DNA of 64,000 nt from Rubellimicrobium mesophilum DSM 19309 (GTDB lineage: Bacteria > Pseudomonadota > Alphaproteobacteria > Rhodobacterales > Rhodobacteraceae): the NCBI RefSeq assembly GCF_000600335.2, contig NZ_KK088615.1:1-64000 (forward strand), in the 5' to 3' direction. Made by a program: the position numbers and the translations under genes. This document shows positions 45,639-54,663 of this stretch, one piece after another (the stretch's first letter is position 1; each line of letters starts with the position of its first letter). Under the pieces are notes generated by a model. It searched no databases and was not told the DNA's origin. It worked only from the letters and a program-made list of their open reading frames with translations.

Positions 45639-47983
45639 ATGCCGGACGCGACCCCTATTCCCTTGAACGACCTCTCGGCCGGCCCCTTGATCTGCTTCTC
45701 TCACCTGCGCTGGGACTTCGTCCTGCAGCGGCCGCAGCACCTGATGGGTCGCTTCGCCCGGACCCGCCCGGTCTACGTCTGGGAGGAGCCGGTCCCCACG
45801 ACCTATGACAAGCCCTTCTACGAGGTCCATCCCGTCAAGGGCACGTCGGTCCGGGCGATCCGCCCGGCCATCCCCAACGCCGCGCCGCCCGGGGAGCGCG
45901 AGTCCATCGTCAAGCGGCTCTTTGACGACTTCCGCCAGCTCCTCGGCGCGCAGAAGCCGGTCCTGTGGTTCTACACGCCGATGATGTGGCCGCTGGCCGA
46001 GGGCGTCGAGGCCGAGGCCATCGTCTACGACTGCATGGACGAGCTCTCGCAGTTCAAGTTCGCCCCGCCCGAGCTCAAGGCGCGCGAGCAGGCGCTTCTC
46101 GAGGCCGCCGACGCCGTGTTCACCGGCGGCTGGAGCATCTACGAGGCCAAGAAGCTCCAGCACGACAACATCCACCCCTTCCCCTCCTCGGTGGACGGCC
46201 CGCACTTCGCGCAGGCCCGCAAGGGGATGCCGATGCCCGACGACATGGCGACGATCCCCGGCCCGCGCCTCGGCTTCTACGGCGTGATCGACGAGAGACT
46301 CGACCTCGCGCTCCTCGACCACCTCGCGCAGGCGCGGCCCGACTGGCACATCGTCATGGTCGGCCCCGTGGTGAAGATCAGCGAGGCCGACCTGCCCAAG
46401 CGGCCGAACATCCACTACCTCGGCGGCAAGGGCTACGCCGAGCTTCCCGCCTACCTCTCCGGCTGGGACGTGGCGCTGATGCCCTTCGCCATCAACGAGG
46501 CCACGCGCTTCATCTCGCCCACCAAGACGCCCGAATACCTCTCGGCCGGGCGTCCCGTGGTCTCCACGCCGATCCGCGACGTGGTGCGCCACTACGGCAA
46601 CCTCGACGGCGTCAAGATCGCCGACACGCCCGAGGCCTTCGTCCAAGCCTGCGACGAGGCGCTCGCCCTGTCCAAGGCCCCGGAGATCTGGCTCCCCGAG
46701 GTGGACAAGGTGCTCGCCGACATGAGCTGGGATGCCACCTTCCGCCGGATGGACCGCCTCGTGACCGAGGCCGCCCAGATGCGCCGCGCCCGCCGCGCGC
46801 CCGACCGCTTCGCCGCGCCGGGGATCAAGCGGGGCGGGGCCAAGCCCTACGACGTGGTGATCGCCGGCGCGGGCTTCGCGGGCAGCGTGATGGCCGAGCG
46901 GCTCGCCGAGGGCTCGGGCAAGCGCGTCCTCGTCATCGACAAGCGGCCCCACGTCGCCGGGAACGCCTACGACCACCACGACAAGGCGGGCATCCTGATC
47001 CACCAGTACGGCCCCACCATATCTTCCATACCAACAGCGATCAGGTCGTGGACTACCTGTCGCGCTTCACCGCCTGGCGCCCCTACGAGCACCGCGTGCT
47101 CGCGCAGGTGGATGGCAAGCTCCTGCCCATGCCGATCAACCGCACCACGCTGAACGGCCTCTACGACCTGAACCTCCAGACCGACGAGGATGCGGCCGCC
47201 TTCCTCGCCGCGCAGGCCGAGCCGGTGGAGAAGATCGAGACCAGCCGCGACGTCGTCGTGAACGCGGTGGGCACCCACCTCTACGAGACCTTCTTCCAGG
47301 GCTACACCCGCAAGCAGTGGGGCCTCGACCCGTCCGAGCTGGACAAGTCGGTCACGTCGCGCGTGCCCACGCGCACGAACCTCGACGACCGCTACTTCCT
47401 CGACAGCTTCCAGGCCATGCCGCGCGACGGCTTCACCCGGATGTTCGAGAAGATGCTCGACCACCCCAACATCGACCTCGCGCTGGGCGCCGACTACCAC
47501 GACCTCAAGCCCTCGGAGCTCGCGCCGCTGACGGTCTACACCGGCCCCATCGACGCCTTCTTCGGCCACCGCTTCGGGCCGCTCCCCTACCGGAGCCTCC
47601 ACTTCCGGCACGAGATCCTCGACCAGCGGCGCTTCCAGGAGGTGGCGGTGGTGAACTACCCAGACGAGGCGGTGCCCTACACCCGGATCACCGAATACAA
47701 GCACCTCACCGGCCAGGTCGCGCCTCGGACCTCGATCACCTACGAGTATCCCTCGGCGGAGGGCGACCCCTACTATCCGATCCCCCGCCCGGAGAACCAG
47801 GCGCTCTACAAGAAGTACGAGGCCCTCGCCAACCAGCGGGACGACGTGATCTTCCTCGGGCGGCTAGGCACCTACCGCTACTACAACATGGACCAGGTGG
47901 TCGGGCAGGCGCTCGCCACCTACCGCCGGCTCGCCGAGCGGATGGCCATCCAGACCGGCGCCGCCTCCACCGCGGCGGAGTGA
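45639..47983 (+). CDS. glf: Glycosyltransferase / UDP-galactopyranose mutase fusion (frameshifted in this sequence)
   Basis: About 781 residues after adding one C to the run at 47012-47015. Residues 1-385 are a GT-B transferase (opening ICFSHLRWDFVLQRPQHL; donor domain INEATRFISPTKTPEYLSAG). From about 405, KPYDVVIAGAGFAGSVMAER begins UDP-galactopyranose mutase with FAD motif GAGFAGS and ...IDKRPHVAGNAYD. The frame changes just before HIFHTNSDQVVDYL, and the mutase continues with FFQGYTRKQWG, FLDSFQAMPRDGF and RLGTYRYYNMDQV. The mutase makes UDP-galactofuranose; a fused transferase could use it at once. A CAGGAG site precedes the ATG. Such fusions occur in other proteobacteria. Confidence 0.82.
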
Positions 47984-48028
47984 CCGGACCATCGCGACTC
48001 CGCCCGGGCGGGGTCGCGGCCAAGGGGC

Positions 48029-48508
48029 TCAGCCCCGGAAGATCTGCCCCGGCCCAAGCACGACAGCGCGGTCCATGTTCACGGGGACCGACGCGGTCTC
48101 CCGGAGCGCCCACTGATGGACGTGGCGGGCCCCGGCCGGAAAGTCGGGGCTGCCCGTCCCCGCCGCCAGGCCGCCCGGGAAGTCCGCCGTCAGCTCGTAG
48201 CTGTATTCGGACGGGTTGGGCAGCCGCAGAAGGTCGTAGACGACCGCGCCGTTCCGCAGGGAGTCGACATGGAGCCCCAGGTCGCGCCGCATGAACTCCG
48301 GCGTCAGGCCGATCAGGAACCGGGCCATCGTGAAGTAGCCCGAGACCCGGTGCGTGGTCGACGGCACCGGACCCAGCCGGGGCTGCGCACCCGCGGGCAG
48401 AGTCGGCGGCGCGTCCACGACCTTGACGAGACGGTTCGGCCCGGTCCGCGTCCAGGGCTCGAGCCGCACGGCCATCTCGATCTCCCGCTCCCAGTCGTGC
48501 CGCCCCAT
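48029..48508 (-). CDS. Hypothetical protein, about 159 residues
   Basis: I do not recognise the family. The protein opens MGRHDWEREIEMAVRLEPW and contains conserved-looking stretches STTHRVSGYFTMARFLIGL and DLLRLPNPSEYSYELTADFP and ends ARHVHQWALRETASVPVNMD. It has no signal peptide or membrane segment. A GGGAGG site eight bases before the ATG supports the start at 48508; the open frame continues far upstream on the same strand but is antisense to the SRPBCC and dehydrogenase genes there. Codon bias agrees with coding. It is divergent from the SRPBCC gene, 183 bases apart. Confidence 0.6.
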   Translation of the reverse strand: MGRHDWEREIEMAVRLEPWTRTGPNRLVKVVDAPPTLPAGAQPRLGPVPSTTHRVSGYFTMARFLIGLTPEFMRRDLGLHVDSLRNGAVVYDLLRLPNPSEYSYELTADFPGGLAAGTGSPDFPAGARHVHQWALRETASVPVNMDRAVVLGPGQIFRG

Positions 48509-48691
48509 CACGCCGTCCTCCCGCAAGCCGCGACCCGAGCCTAGCAGGCCCGGCCCCTCGTTTCCAACCGCGCGGTGCCGCGCCTGTCCCGGCCGAATTC
48601 CTCCTGCGGCGACCCCTCGATCGGACCCAAGTTCCACCTTCCGCGTTGGGGGCCCGACCGGCCAAGCGCCCGACCATCCACAGGAGTTCCC

Positions 48692-49549
48692 ATGGACCAA
48701 GATCGCTCCGACTGGCTCCACCAGCCCCGTCCCACCTGGCCCCCCGAGTCCCGGGACCCCATATCCTCCGACCCCGGCTTCTCCGCGGTGAACCGCCGGA
48801 TCGACGAGCACCTGTCGCAGGGGCGAGTGTCCCGGCTGACCGATCAGCTCACCGAGCACAAGGCCGTGGCCGCCGCGACCGTGCTGGGCCTCGGCGCGCT
48901 CGCGGGTCTCGCCGCCTACTCGCTGATGGGACCGTCCCAGCCCCAGGTCCAGCGCCACGCCGAGATTCCGCGCCTGCCCGACGACGCCCCGGGCCGCACG
49001 GCCAAGCAGGCGCGCTTCGGCGACTACGCCGTCGCCGGCCGCAGCGTCACCATCGACCGCCCCCGGCAGGCGATCTTCGAGTTCTGGCGCGACTTCCGCA
49101 ATCTCTCCAAGTTCATGGAGAACATCGAGGACGTCCGCGAGGTCTCGCCCGGGGTCACCGCCTGGACCATCCGCGCCCCGCTCGGCATGACGATGCAGGT
49201 CACGTCCCGCATCGTGAACGAGAAGCCCGGCGAGCAGATCGCCTGGCGGTCGACGGAGGACTCCCAGATCGAGACCGAGGGCAAGGTCTCGTTCCGCGAT
49301 GCCCCCGGCGGGCGCGGCACCATCGTCGAGGCGCACGTCGCCTACCGGCCGCCCATGGGCGCGCTGGGCCAGATGGTCGCCAAGGTCTTCTCGGCCGAGC
49401 CCTCCATCCAGTCCCGCCGCGACCTCAAGCGGCTCAAGATGCTCCTTGAGACCGGCGAGATCGCCACCAACAAGAACCAGCGCGGCGAGGGCGGCAAGTT
49501 CCAGAAGGCCGTCGAGCGCGACATCCAGAACAACATCGCCGCCGTCTGA
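48692..49549 (+). CDS. SRPBCC-family protein with membrane anchor
   Basis: A 285-residue protein. A hydrophobic segment AVAAATVLGLGALAGLAAYSLMG (about residues 58-80) anchors it, followed by a polyketide-cyclase/START-like SRPBCC domain (about 115-260) that opens YAVAGRSVTIDRPRQAIFEF and has FRNLSKFMENIEDVREVSPG. Such proteins bind hydrophobic ligands or lipids in a deep cavity; the ligand is unknown. The CAGGAG site precedes the ATG at 48692. It is the first of three genes with a zinc alcohol dehydrogenase and an SDR, a recurring neighbourhood in alphaproteobacteria linked to general stress, which I infer from context and not from a promoter motif. Confidence 0.82.
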   Translation: MDQDRSDWLHQPRPTWPPESRDPISSDPGFSAVNRRIDEHLSQGRVSRLTDQLTEHKAVAAATVLGLGALAGLAAYSLMGPSQPQVQRHAEIPRLPDDAPGRTAKQARFGDYAVAGRSVTIDRPRQAIFEFWRDFRNLSKFMENIEDVREVSPGVTAWTIRAPLGMTMQVTSRIVNEKPGEQIAWRSTEDSQIETEGKVSFRDAPGGRGTIVEAHVAYRPPMGALGQMVAKVFSAEPSIQSRRDLKRLKMLLETGEIATNKNQRGEGGKFQKAVERDIQNNIAAV

Positions 49550-49561
49550 GGAGGACCCCCG

Positions 49562-50842
49562 ATGCGCGCTCTCACCTATCACGGCAAGCACGACGTCCGC
49601 GTGGACACCCATCCCGACCCCCAGATCGTCAACCCCCGCGATGCCATCATCGAGATCACGTCGACGGCCATCTGCGGCTCGGACCTGCACCTCTACGACG
49701 GCGTCATCCCCGCCGTCCTCAAGGGCGACATCCTGGGCCACGAGTTCATGGGCCGGGTGGTCGAGGTCGGCCCCTCCTCGACGCTCCAGGTCGGGCAGCG
49801 GGTGATCGTCCCCTTCACCATCTCCTGCGGCCAGTGCTTCCACTGCCGCAACCAGGAGTTCTCGCACTGCGACAACTCCAACCCCGCCGAGAAGCAGGAT
49901 ATGTCCGAGTCGCTCTACGGCCACCCCATGTCCGGGCTCTTCGGCTACTCGCACATGACCGGCGGCTATCCGGGCGGGCAGGCGGAATACGTCCGCGTCC
50001 CCTTCTCGGACGTGGGTCCCCTCGTGGTCCCCGACCATCTGGAGGACGAGAAGGTCCTGTTCCTGACCGACATCCTGTCGACCGGCTGGATGGCCGCCGA
50101 CCAGGCCACCGTGGAGCCCGGTGACACCATCGTCGTCTGGGGGGCCGGCCCCGTGGGCCTCTTCGCCGCCCAGAGCGCCGTGGTCATGGGCGCCGAGCAA
50201 GTCATCTCCATCGACCACCACCCGCACCGGCTGGAGCTCGCCCGCCAGATCGGCGCCAAGGTGATCGACTACACCCAGACCAACGTCCTCGAGGCGCTGC
50301 TCGAGATGACGGGCGGGCAGGGGCCCGACGCGGTGATCGACGCCGTCGGCATGGAGAGCCACGGATTCGAGAACTTCAACCCGATCGACACCCTCAAGCA
50401 GAAGGTCGGCATGGGCGCCGACCGCATCGGCGTGCTCCGGCAGGCGATCCTGGCCGTGCGCAAGGGCGGGCGCGTCTCGGTCCCCGGCGTCTACGGCGGC
50501 TTCTCCGACAAGTTCCCGACCGGCGCGCTGATGGAGAAGGGCCTGACGCTGCGCACCGGCCAGACCCACGTCCAGCGCTACTACCGCGACCTCCTCAAGC
50601 GGATCGAGGAAGGGCAGATCGACACCACCTTCCTGATCTCGCACACGATGTCGCTCGAGGACGCGGCCCAGGGCTACAAGAACTTCGCCTACAACCAGAA
50701 CGAATGGACCAAGGTCGTGCTCAAGCCCAAATGGGCGAAAGGACGGCAGGAGGCGGGCCGCGCTAACATCGCCAACCGCGCGGGGCTCTCCAGCGCGCCG
50801 GGCTCGGTCCCGGCCGGCTCCGGGGCGGTGGTCGATGCCTGA
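49562..50842 (+). CDS. Zinc-dependent alcohol dehydrogenase
   Basis: A 426-residue medium-chain dehydrogenase. The catalytic zinc ligands are Cys38 (AICGSDLH), His60 and Glu61 (GHEF); the structural zinc Cys are 89, 92, 95 and 103 (SCGQCFHC and SHCDN). The Rossmann motif is VVWGAGPVGLFAAQS. The length and the extra loop YGHPMSGLFGYSHMTGGYPGG place it near glutathione-independent formaldehyde dehydrogenase and related enzymes. It uses NAD(P). It follows the SRPBCC gene by 12 bases and its last eight bases overlap the start of the SDR gene, so the three are one operon. The C-terminus (AGRANIANRAGLSSAPGS) is longer than the core family. Confidence 0.92.
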   Translation: MRALTYHGKHDVRVDTHPDPQIVNPRDAIIEITSTAICGSDLHLYDGVIPAVLKGDILGHEFMGRVVEVGPSSTLQVGQRVIVPFTISCGQCFHCRNQEFSHCDNSNPAEKQDMSESLYGHPMSGLFGYSHMTGGYPGGQAEYVRVPFSDVGPLVVPDHLEDEKVLFLTDILSTGWMAADQATVEPGDTIVVWGAGPVGLFAAQSAVVMGAEQVISIDHHPHRLELARQIGAKVIDYTQTNVLEALLEMTGGQGPDAVIDAVGMESHGFENFNPIDTLKQKVGMGADRIGVLRQAILAVRKGGRVSVPGVYGGFSDKFPTGALMEKGLTLRTGQTHVQRYYRDLLKRIEEGQIDTTFLISHTMSLEDAAQGYKNFAYNQNEWTKVVLKPKWAKGRQEAGRANIANRAGLSSAPGSVPAGSGAVVDA

Positions 50843-51626
50843 CCGCAAGCTCGCCGTCGTCACCGGCGCCTCCTCCGGCATCGGGCGGGAGCTCGCCCGG
50901 TGCGCTGCCGAGGACGGCTGCGACCTCGTCATCTGCGCCAACGAGGCCGCGATCGAGGAGGCGGCGCGCGACGTGCGCCAGCTCGGCGGCCAGGTCGATG
51001 TGGTGCAGGCCGACCTCTCGACCGAGGAGGGGGTCCTGACCCTCTGGCATCAGGTCGGCGCGCGGGAGGTGGACTACCTCATGGCGAACGCCGGCCTCAC
51101 CCTCGGCCACGCCTTCGCCGATCAGGAATGGCCCCGCATCCGCGAGTTGATCGGGCTCAACGTGCTGGGCACCACGCTCCTGCTCCACCGGGTCCTGCCC
51201 CGGATGCAGGCGCGGGGCGAAGGGCGGGTGCTGGTGACGGGCTCCATCGCGGGCTTCATCCCGGGCAGCTACCAGGCCGTCTACAACGCCACCAAGGCCT
51301 ATCTCGACAGCCTCGCCTTCGCGCTGAACGACGAGATGAGGGAGCGGGGCGTCACCGTCACCTGCCTCATGCCCGGCCCGGTGGACACCGAGATCTTCCG
51401 GCGCGGCGACATGGAGGATTCGCCCATGGGCGAGACCTCGCTCAAGGACACGCCCGAGCACACCGCGCGCCTTGGCTACGAGGCGATGAAGGCGGGCCGG
51501 GCGGGCATGACGCCGGGCCTGATGAACAAGCTCGTCACCACCTTCGCGGGCGTCCTGCCCGAGCCGGTGCTGGCCCGCATGAACCGCTGGGTCTCCGAGA
51601 CCGAGCGGGACGAGAAGGCCGGCTGA
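50835..51626 (+). CDS. Short-chain dehydrogenase/reductase
   Basis: A 263-residue classical SDR. The NAD(P) motif is TGASSGIG (10-17), the NAG motif is MANAGLTLG, and the catalytic Ser and Tyr-x-x-x-Lys lie in VTGSIAGF and YNATK (Tyr150, Lys154). The substrate is unknown; the operon context suggests an aldehyde or ketone related to the alcohol dehydrogenase upstream. The ATG at 50835 sits inside the end of that gene. The C-terminal part with PVDTEIFRRGD is normal for the family. It is followed by 104 bases before the exported esterase. Confidence 0.9.
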   Translation: MPDRKLAVVTGASSGIGRELARCAAEDGCDLVICANEAAIEEAARDVRQLGGQVDVVQADLSTEEGVLTLWHQVGAREVDYLMANAGLTLGHAFADQEWPRIRELIGLNVLGTTLLLHRVLPRMQARGEGRVLVTGSIAGFIPGSYQAVYNATKAYLDSLAFALNDEMRERGVTVTCLMPGPVDTEIFRRGDMEDSPMGETSLKDTPEHTARLGYEAMKAGRAGMTPGLMNKLVTTFAGVLPEPVLARMNRWVSETERDEKAG

Positions 51627-51730
51627 GGCGCCGCCATACGACCTTGTGATAGGGCGGGGCCCGGAACCGGCGCCCCGCTTTAACATTTGTAACATCATGT
51701 TCCCAGCGGATCCCGAAAGGACCCACTTCC

Positions 51731-53119
51731 ATGAAATCTCTATTGAAGACGACGACCGCGAGCGCGGCGCTCGCGGCGGCCTTGTCCGTTTCGCCCATTG
51801 CCCTCCTGGCCCAAGAGGCCGCCACCGACGATGCCGCCACGGCCGCCCCGGCCACCGGCGATGCCGCCGCCCAGGACACCATGACCGCCCAGGACGCCAC
51901 CGGCGCCGCGGACACGACGGGCGATACCATGACGGCCGACGCCTCGATGGCCGCCGACGCCATGGCGGCGGGCGAGGTGGCCAACCCGCCGGACCAGCCC
52001 AACGAGCAGATGCAGGCCGTCCTCGACAAGCTCCAGGAGCTCGGCGCCCCGCCCATCGGCACCGTCTCGGTCGAGGAGCAGCGCGCCGCGCCCGAGCCCG
52101 CCGATGCCGTCATGGCGGTGATGCAGGACCAGGGCATCGAGATGCCGGCCGAGCTCGCCGCCATCAAGACGCGCGACGTGACCTACCCGGCCGGCGACGG
52201 CTCCCAGCAGCCAGCCCGCGTCTACACGCCCGACGGCGAGGGGCCCTTCCCACTGATCGTCTACTTCCATGGCGGCGGCTGGGTGATCGCCGACATCGAC
52301 AGCTACGACGCCTCGGCCCGGGCGCTCTCGGCCGGCGCGGACGCGGTGGTGGTCTCCGTCGAATACCGCCACGCCCCCGAGAACCCGTTCCCGGCGGCGC
52401 ATGAGGACGCGAACGCGGCCTTCGACTACTTCGTGGAGAACTCCGGCGACCTCAACGCCGACACCGAACGTCTCGCCGTCGCGGGCGAGAGCGCGGGCGG
52501 CAACCTCGCCTTCGACGTGGCGGTCCACGCGCGGGACAACCAGCTCACGCCCATCGACCATATGCTGCTGGTCTACCCGGTGGCGGGCAAGGACATGACC
52601 ACGCCGTCCTACACCACCTACGCCGACGCCCAGCCGCTCTCGAAGATGGCCATGGAGTGGTTCGTGAAGAACGTCTTCACCGACCCGTCCCAGGCCGCCG
52701 ACCCGCGCATCGACCTCGTGAACCGCGACGACCTCCAGGGCCTGCCCCCGGCGACCATCGTCAACGCCGAGATCGACCCGCTCCAGAGCGAGGGCGAGAT
52801 TCTGGCGCAGAACCTCCAGCAGGCCGGCGTCGAGGTCCACCAGATGACCTATCCGGGCGTCACCCACGAATTCTTCGGCATGGGCGCCGTGGTGCCCACC
52901 GCCAAGGAAGCCGAGGACTTCGCCATCGCCGACCTGCGCGCCGCCTTCGGTGCCGAAGCCGCCCAGCCGGCGACGGCCGACGCCACGACCGGCGAGGTCT
53001 CGGACGTGGAGGCCACCGCCGCCGAGGCGCCCGACGCGATGACGGGCGACGACGCCGCGCAGGCGGAGGGCACCGCCGAGCCGGTGGAGGAAGGGACCGC
53101 CACCGACACGGGGAACTGA
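51731..53119 (+). CDS. Exported alpha/beta-hydrolase esterase (HSL family)
   Basis: A 462-residue secreted carboxylesterase. The signal peptide runs MKSLLKTTTASAALAAALSV with cleavage near LLAQ-EA (about residue 28). It is followed by a low-complexity Ala/Asp/Thr-rich linker (about 30-82) and then an alpha/beta hydrolase: oxyanion motif HGGGW (180-184), nucleophile GESAGG (Ser254), Asp near 349 and His379 (GVTHEF). A second Ala/Thr-rich tail (about 400-462) looks like the linker. Such hormone-sensitive-lipase-type enzymes cleave short-chain esters. The flanking low-complexity segments may attach it to the cell surface, which is a guess. It ends with a good terminator. Confidence 0.9.
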   Translation: MKSLLKTTTASAALAAALSVSPIALLAQEAATDDAATAAPATGDAAAQDTMTAQDATGAADTTGDTMTADASMAADAMAAGEVANPPDQPNEQMQAVLDKLQELGAPPIGTVSVEEQRAAPEPADAVMAVMQDQGIEMPAELAAIKTRDVTYPAGDGSQQPARVYTPDGEGPFPLIVYFHGGGWVIADIDSYDASARALSAGADAVVVSVEYRHAPENPFPAAHEDANAAFDYFVENSGDLNADTERLAVAGESAGGNLAFDVAVHARDNQLTPIDHMLLVYPVAGKDMTTPSYTTYADAQPLSKMAMEWFVKNVFTDPSQAADPRIDLVNRDDLQGLPPATIVNAEIDPLQSEGEILAQNLQQAGVEVHQMTYPGVTHEFFGMGAVVPTAKEAEDFAIADLRAAFGAEAAQPATADATTGEVSDVEATAAEAPDAMTGDDAAQAEGTAEPVEEGTATDTGN

Positions 53120-53159
53120 CGCCCGAGCCCTTGGTCCCCCAAGGGACGGGACGTCGGGG

Positions 53160-53191
53160 CGCCCGGGGGCGGTTCGCTCCCGGGCGTCTTT
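53160..53191 (+). terminator. Rho-independent terminator after the esterase
   Basis: Perfect 8-bp arms CGCCCGGG/CCCGGGCG with an 11-base loop, followed by TCTTT. It lies 41 bases after the esterase stop and 20 bases before the convergent DUF1194 gene end, and may serve both. Confidence 0.75.
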
Positions 53192-53210
53192 GACGGGCGC
53201 CTAGCCGTTC

Positions 53211-53969
53211 TCAGCCGGCGTGCCCTTCCGCCGGCCAGCCGCTCACCGCGGGCGTCGTGAGCTCGCGCAGGAGCTTGGCGGTCATGGCGCGCTGGAAGTC
53301 CTCGTAGCCGTCGGCCAGGACCCAGAAGGCATCCCGGCCGCGAAGGACGTTGGACTGGAACCAGAGCGTCAGCTCGTCGTCGCCGCTCGGATGGCCGCCA
53401 CCCTGAACGCCGCTGCTGACCACGAGGGCGTTCACCGTCACGCCGTCGAACGGGTAGTTCGCATAGACGTAGCGCGGATCGAAGCCGACGTTGCTCCGCC
53501 CGTCCCCCGACACGTCCACCGTGCGGGCCGCGCAATCCGAGGCGGCGCCCAGCGCCTCCCCGGCATGGATCAGCGCCGCTCCCACGGCCGTGGAGCGCTG
53601 GCGGTCATGGGCGCCCGTCCGGGGATGCTCGAGGAGGGTCGTCGCCACCCGCGCGAGGTCGTCCTCGGTCTCCACCAGCACCCAGTCCGGCAGCAGCGCC
53701 TCCTGCATCGAGGGGCTGGCCCACTCGAAGACGTAGAGCGCGACCGGGTCGCCCGTCAGGAAGAGCCGCGCCACCTCCGGGTCCACCAGCGCCCGCGCCA
53801 GCCCCTCGCGCTGGAGGCCGTATTCGGCCTCGTCCACGGAGGACGACACGTCGAGCGCCAGCACGAGGGCGAGGCGGCAGCCGCCCGCCCCGGCAGGCGA
53901 CGCCAGCGCCAGCAGCACGGCCAGGCCCCCTCCGGCAACCCGAGCCACGCGCGCGCGGACCGGGCTCAT
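53211..53969 (-). CDS. DUF1194 exported protein with von Willebrand A-type domain
   Basis: A 252-residue secreted protein. The signal peptide is MSPVRARVARVAGGGLAVLL with cleavage after AGA/AGG near residue 29. The mature part begins with a MIDAS-type motif ALDVSSSVDEAEYG (Asp-x-Ser-x-Ser) of a vWA domain, which binds a divalent ion, and continues with VDVSGDGRSNVGFDPR, typical of DUF1194. The family is restricted largely to Rhodobacterales and neighbours, and its role is unknown. It lies four bases after the stop of the small exported protein at 53974, in the same direction. A GAGGAG ribosome site abuts the ATG unusually closely. Confidence 0.85.
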   Translation of the reverse strand: MSPVRARVARVAGGGLAVLLALASPAGAGGCRLALVLALDVSSSVDEAEYGLQREGLARALVDPEVARLFLTGDPVALYVFEWASPSMQEALLPDWVLVETEDDLARVATTLLEHPRTGAHDRQRSTAVGAALIHAGEALGAASDCAARTVDVSGDGRSNVGFDPRYVYANYPFDGVTVNALVVSSGVQGGGHPSGDDELTLWFQSNVLRGRDAFWVLADGYEDFQRAMTAKLLRELTTPAVSGWPAEGHAG

Positions 53970-53973
53970 CTCC

Positions 53974-54474
53974 TCATGGCCCCGCCTGGCTGACGAGGAG
54001 CGTGCCCGTCCGGGTGAAGCGAGTGGTGCCATGGGTGCCGATCCAGATGACATAGTCCCCCGCCTTGGGAGCGTCGATGACGACCAGCGGGTCGTGGCCC
54101 CGGCCATTGTCGTCGAAGAGCCAGATGCCCTCGGGACCGTGGATCAGGAGGAAGGTGTCCTCGTCGAACTCGGTGCCGACGACGAGCTGCCCGGCCTCGC
54201 CGCGCCAGTGCAGGAGGAGGTCCGGCCGTATGTCGACGAGGCCGTCCCCTCGGAATCCCGTGAGAGCCTCCCCCTCGAGGCCGCAGTCCCGGAGGTTCCA
54301 GACGCCCCCGGCCTTGGTCGACATCGACAGGTCGCTCAGCCCGTTGTGCCCGCTGAAGGTGAGCTCGCCCAGGAAGGGCGTCGCGGTCCAGTCCGGGCCC
54401 GGGTCGGGGCAGGCCAGGGCGGGACTTGTAGTCACGGCAACGAGGACGGAGACGACACAAGAGGACAGCGGCAT
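53974..54474 (-). CDS. Small exported protein, family not recognised
   Basis: A 166-residue protein with a signal peptide (MPLSSCVVSVLVAVTTSPAL, cleavage after ALA near residue 21). The body is beta-rich with Gly-Asp turns, for example FLGELTFSGHNGLSD, LLIHGPEGIWLFDDNG and GDYVIWIGTHGTTRFTRTG; the last resembles the pre-peptidase C-terminal (PPC) type of strand arrangement in exported proteins. I cannot assign a function. A GGAGG site sits eight bases before the ATG. It is co-directional with DUF1194 and probably in the same transcript. Both are exported, so a shared envelope role is possible. Confidence 0.65.
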   Translation of the reverse strand: MPLSSCVVSVLVAVTTSPALACPDPGPDWTATPFLGELTFSGHNGLSDLSMSTKAGGVWNLRDCGLEGEALTGFRGDGLVDIRPDLLLHWRGEAGQLVVGTEFDEDTFLLIHGPEGIWLFDDNGRGHDPLVVIDAPKAGDYVIWIGTHGTTRFTRTGTLLVSQAGP

Positions 54475-54605
54475 CGTGGCCTCCCATCCCGGGAACGTCG
54501 CGAAGGCATTTTCCCTGATTCAGGATACCACCTTCCGACCTCCCCAACAACGAACTCCCGATGTCCGGAAGTGCGGGGGGCCGTGGCGTCCAAGTGAAGG
54601 GGCCA

Positions 54606-54620
54606 TTAACGTTCCATTAA
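54606..54620. promoter_or_regulatory. CtrA-type box (TTAA-N7-TTAA), perfect
   Basis: TTAA, CGTTCCA, TTAA, inside an 11-base direct repeat (CCATTAA at 54603 and 54614). It lies 44 bases upstream of the thermonuclease start, in a locally AT-rich stretch. It matches the CtrA consensus exactly. Confidence 0.5.
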
Positions 54621-54663
54621 TATTTGCGTTTGAATTAAGACGGAATTGGGGCAGATATTGGGC

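Noticed and set aside
48509-50941. Upstream continuation of the 48029 frame on the minus strand
   Set aside because: The extension from 48509 is antisense to the SRPBCC and zinc alcohol dehydrogenase genes; only the last 159 residues have coding support.
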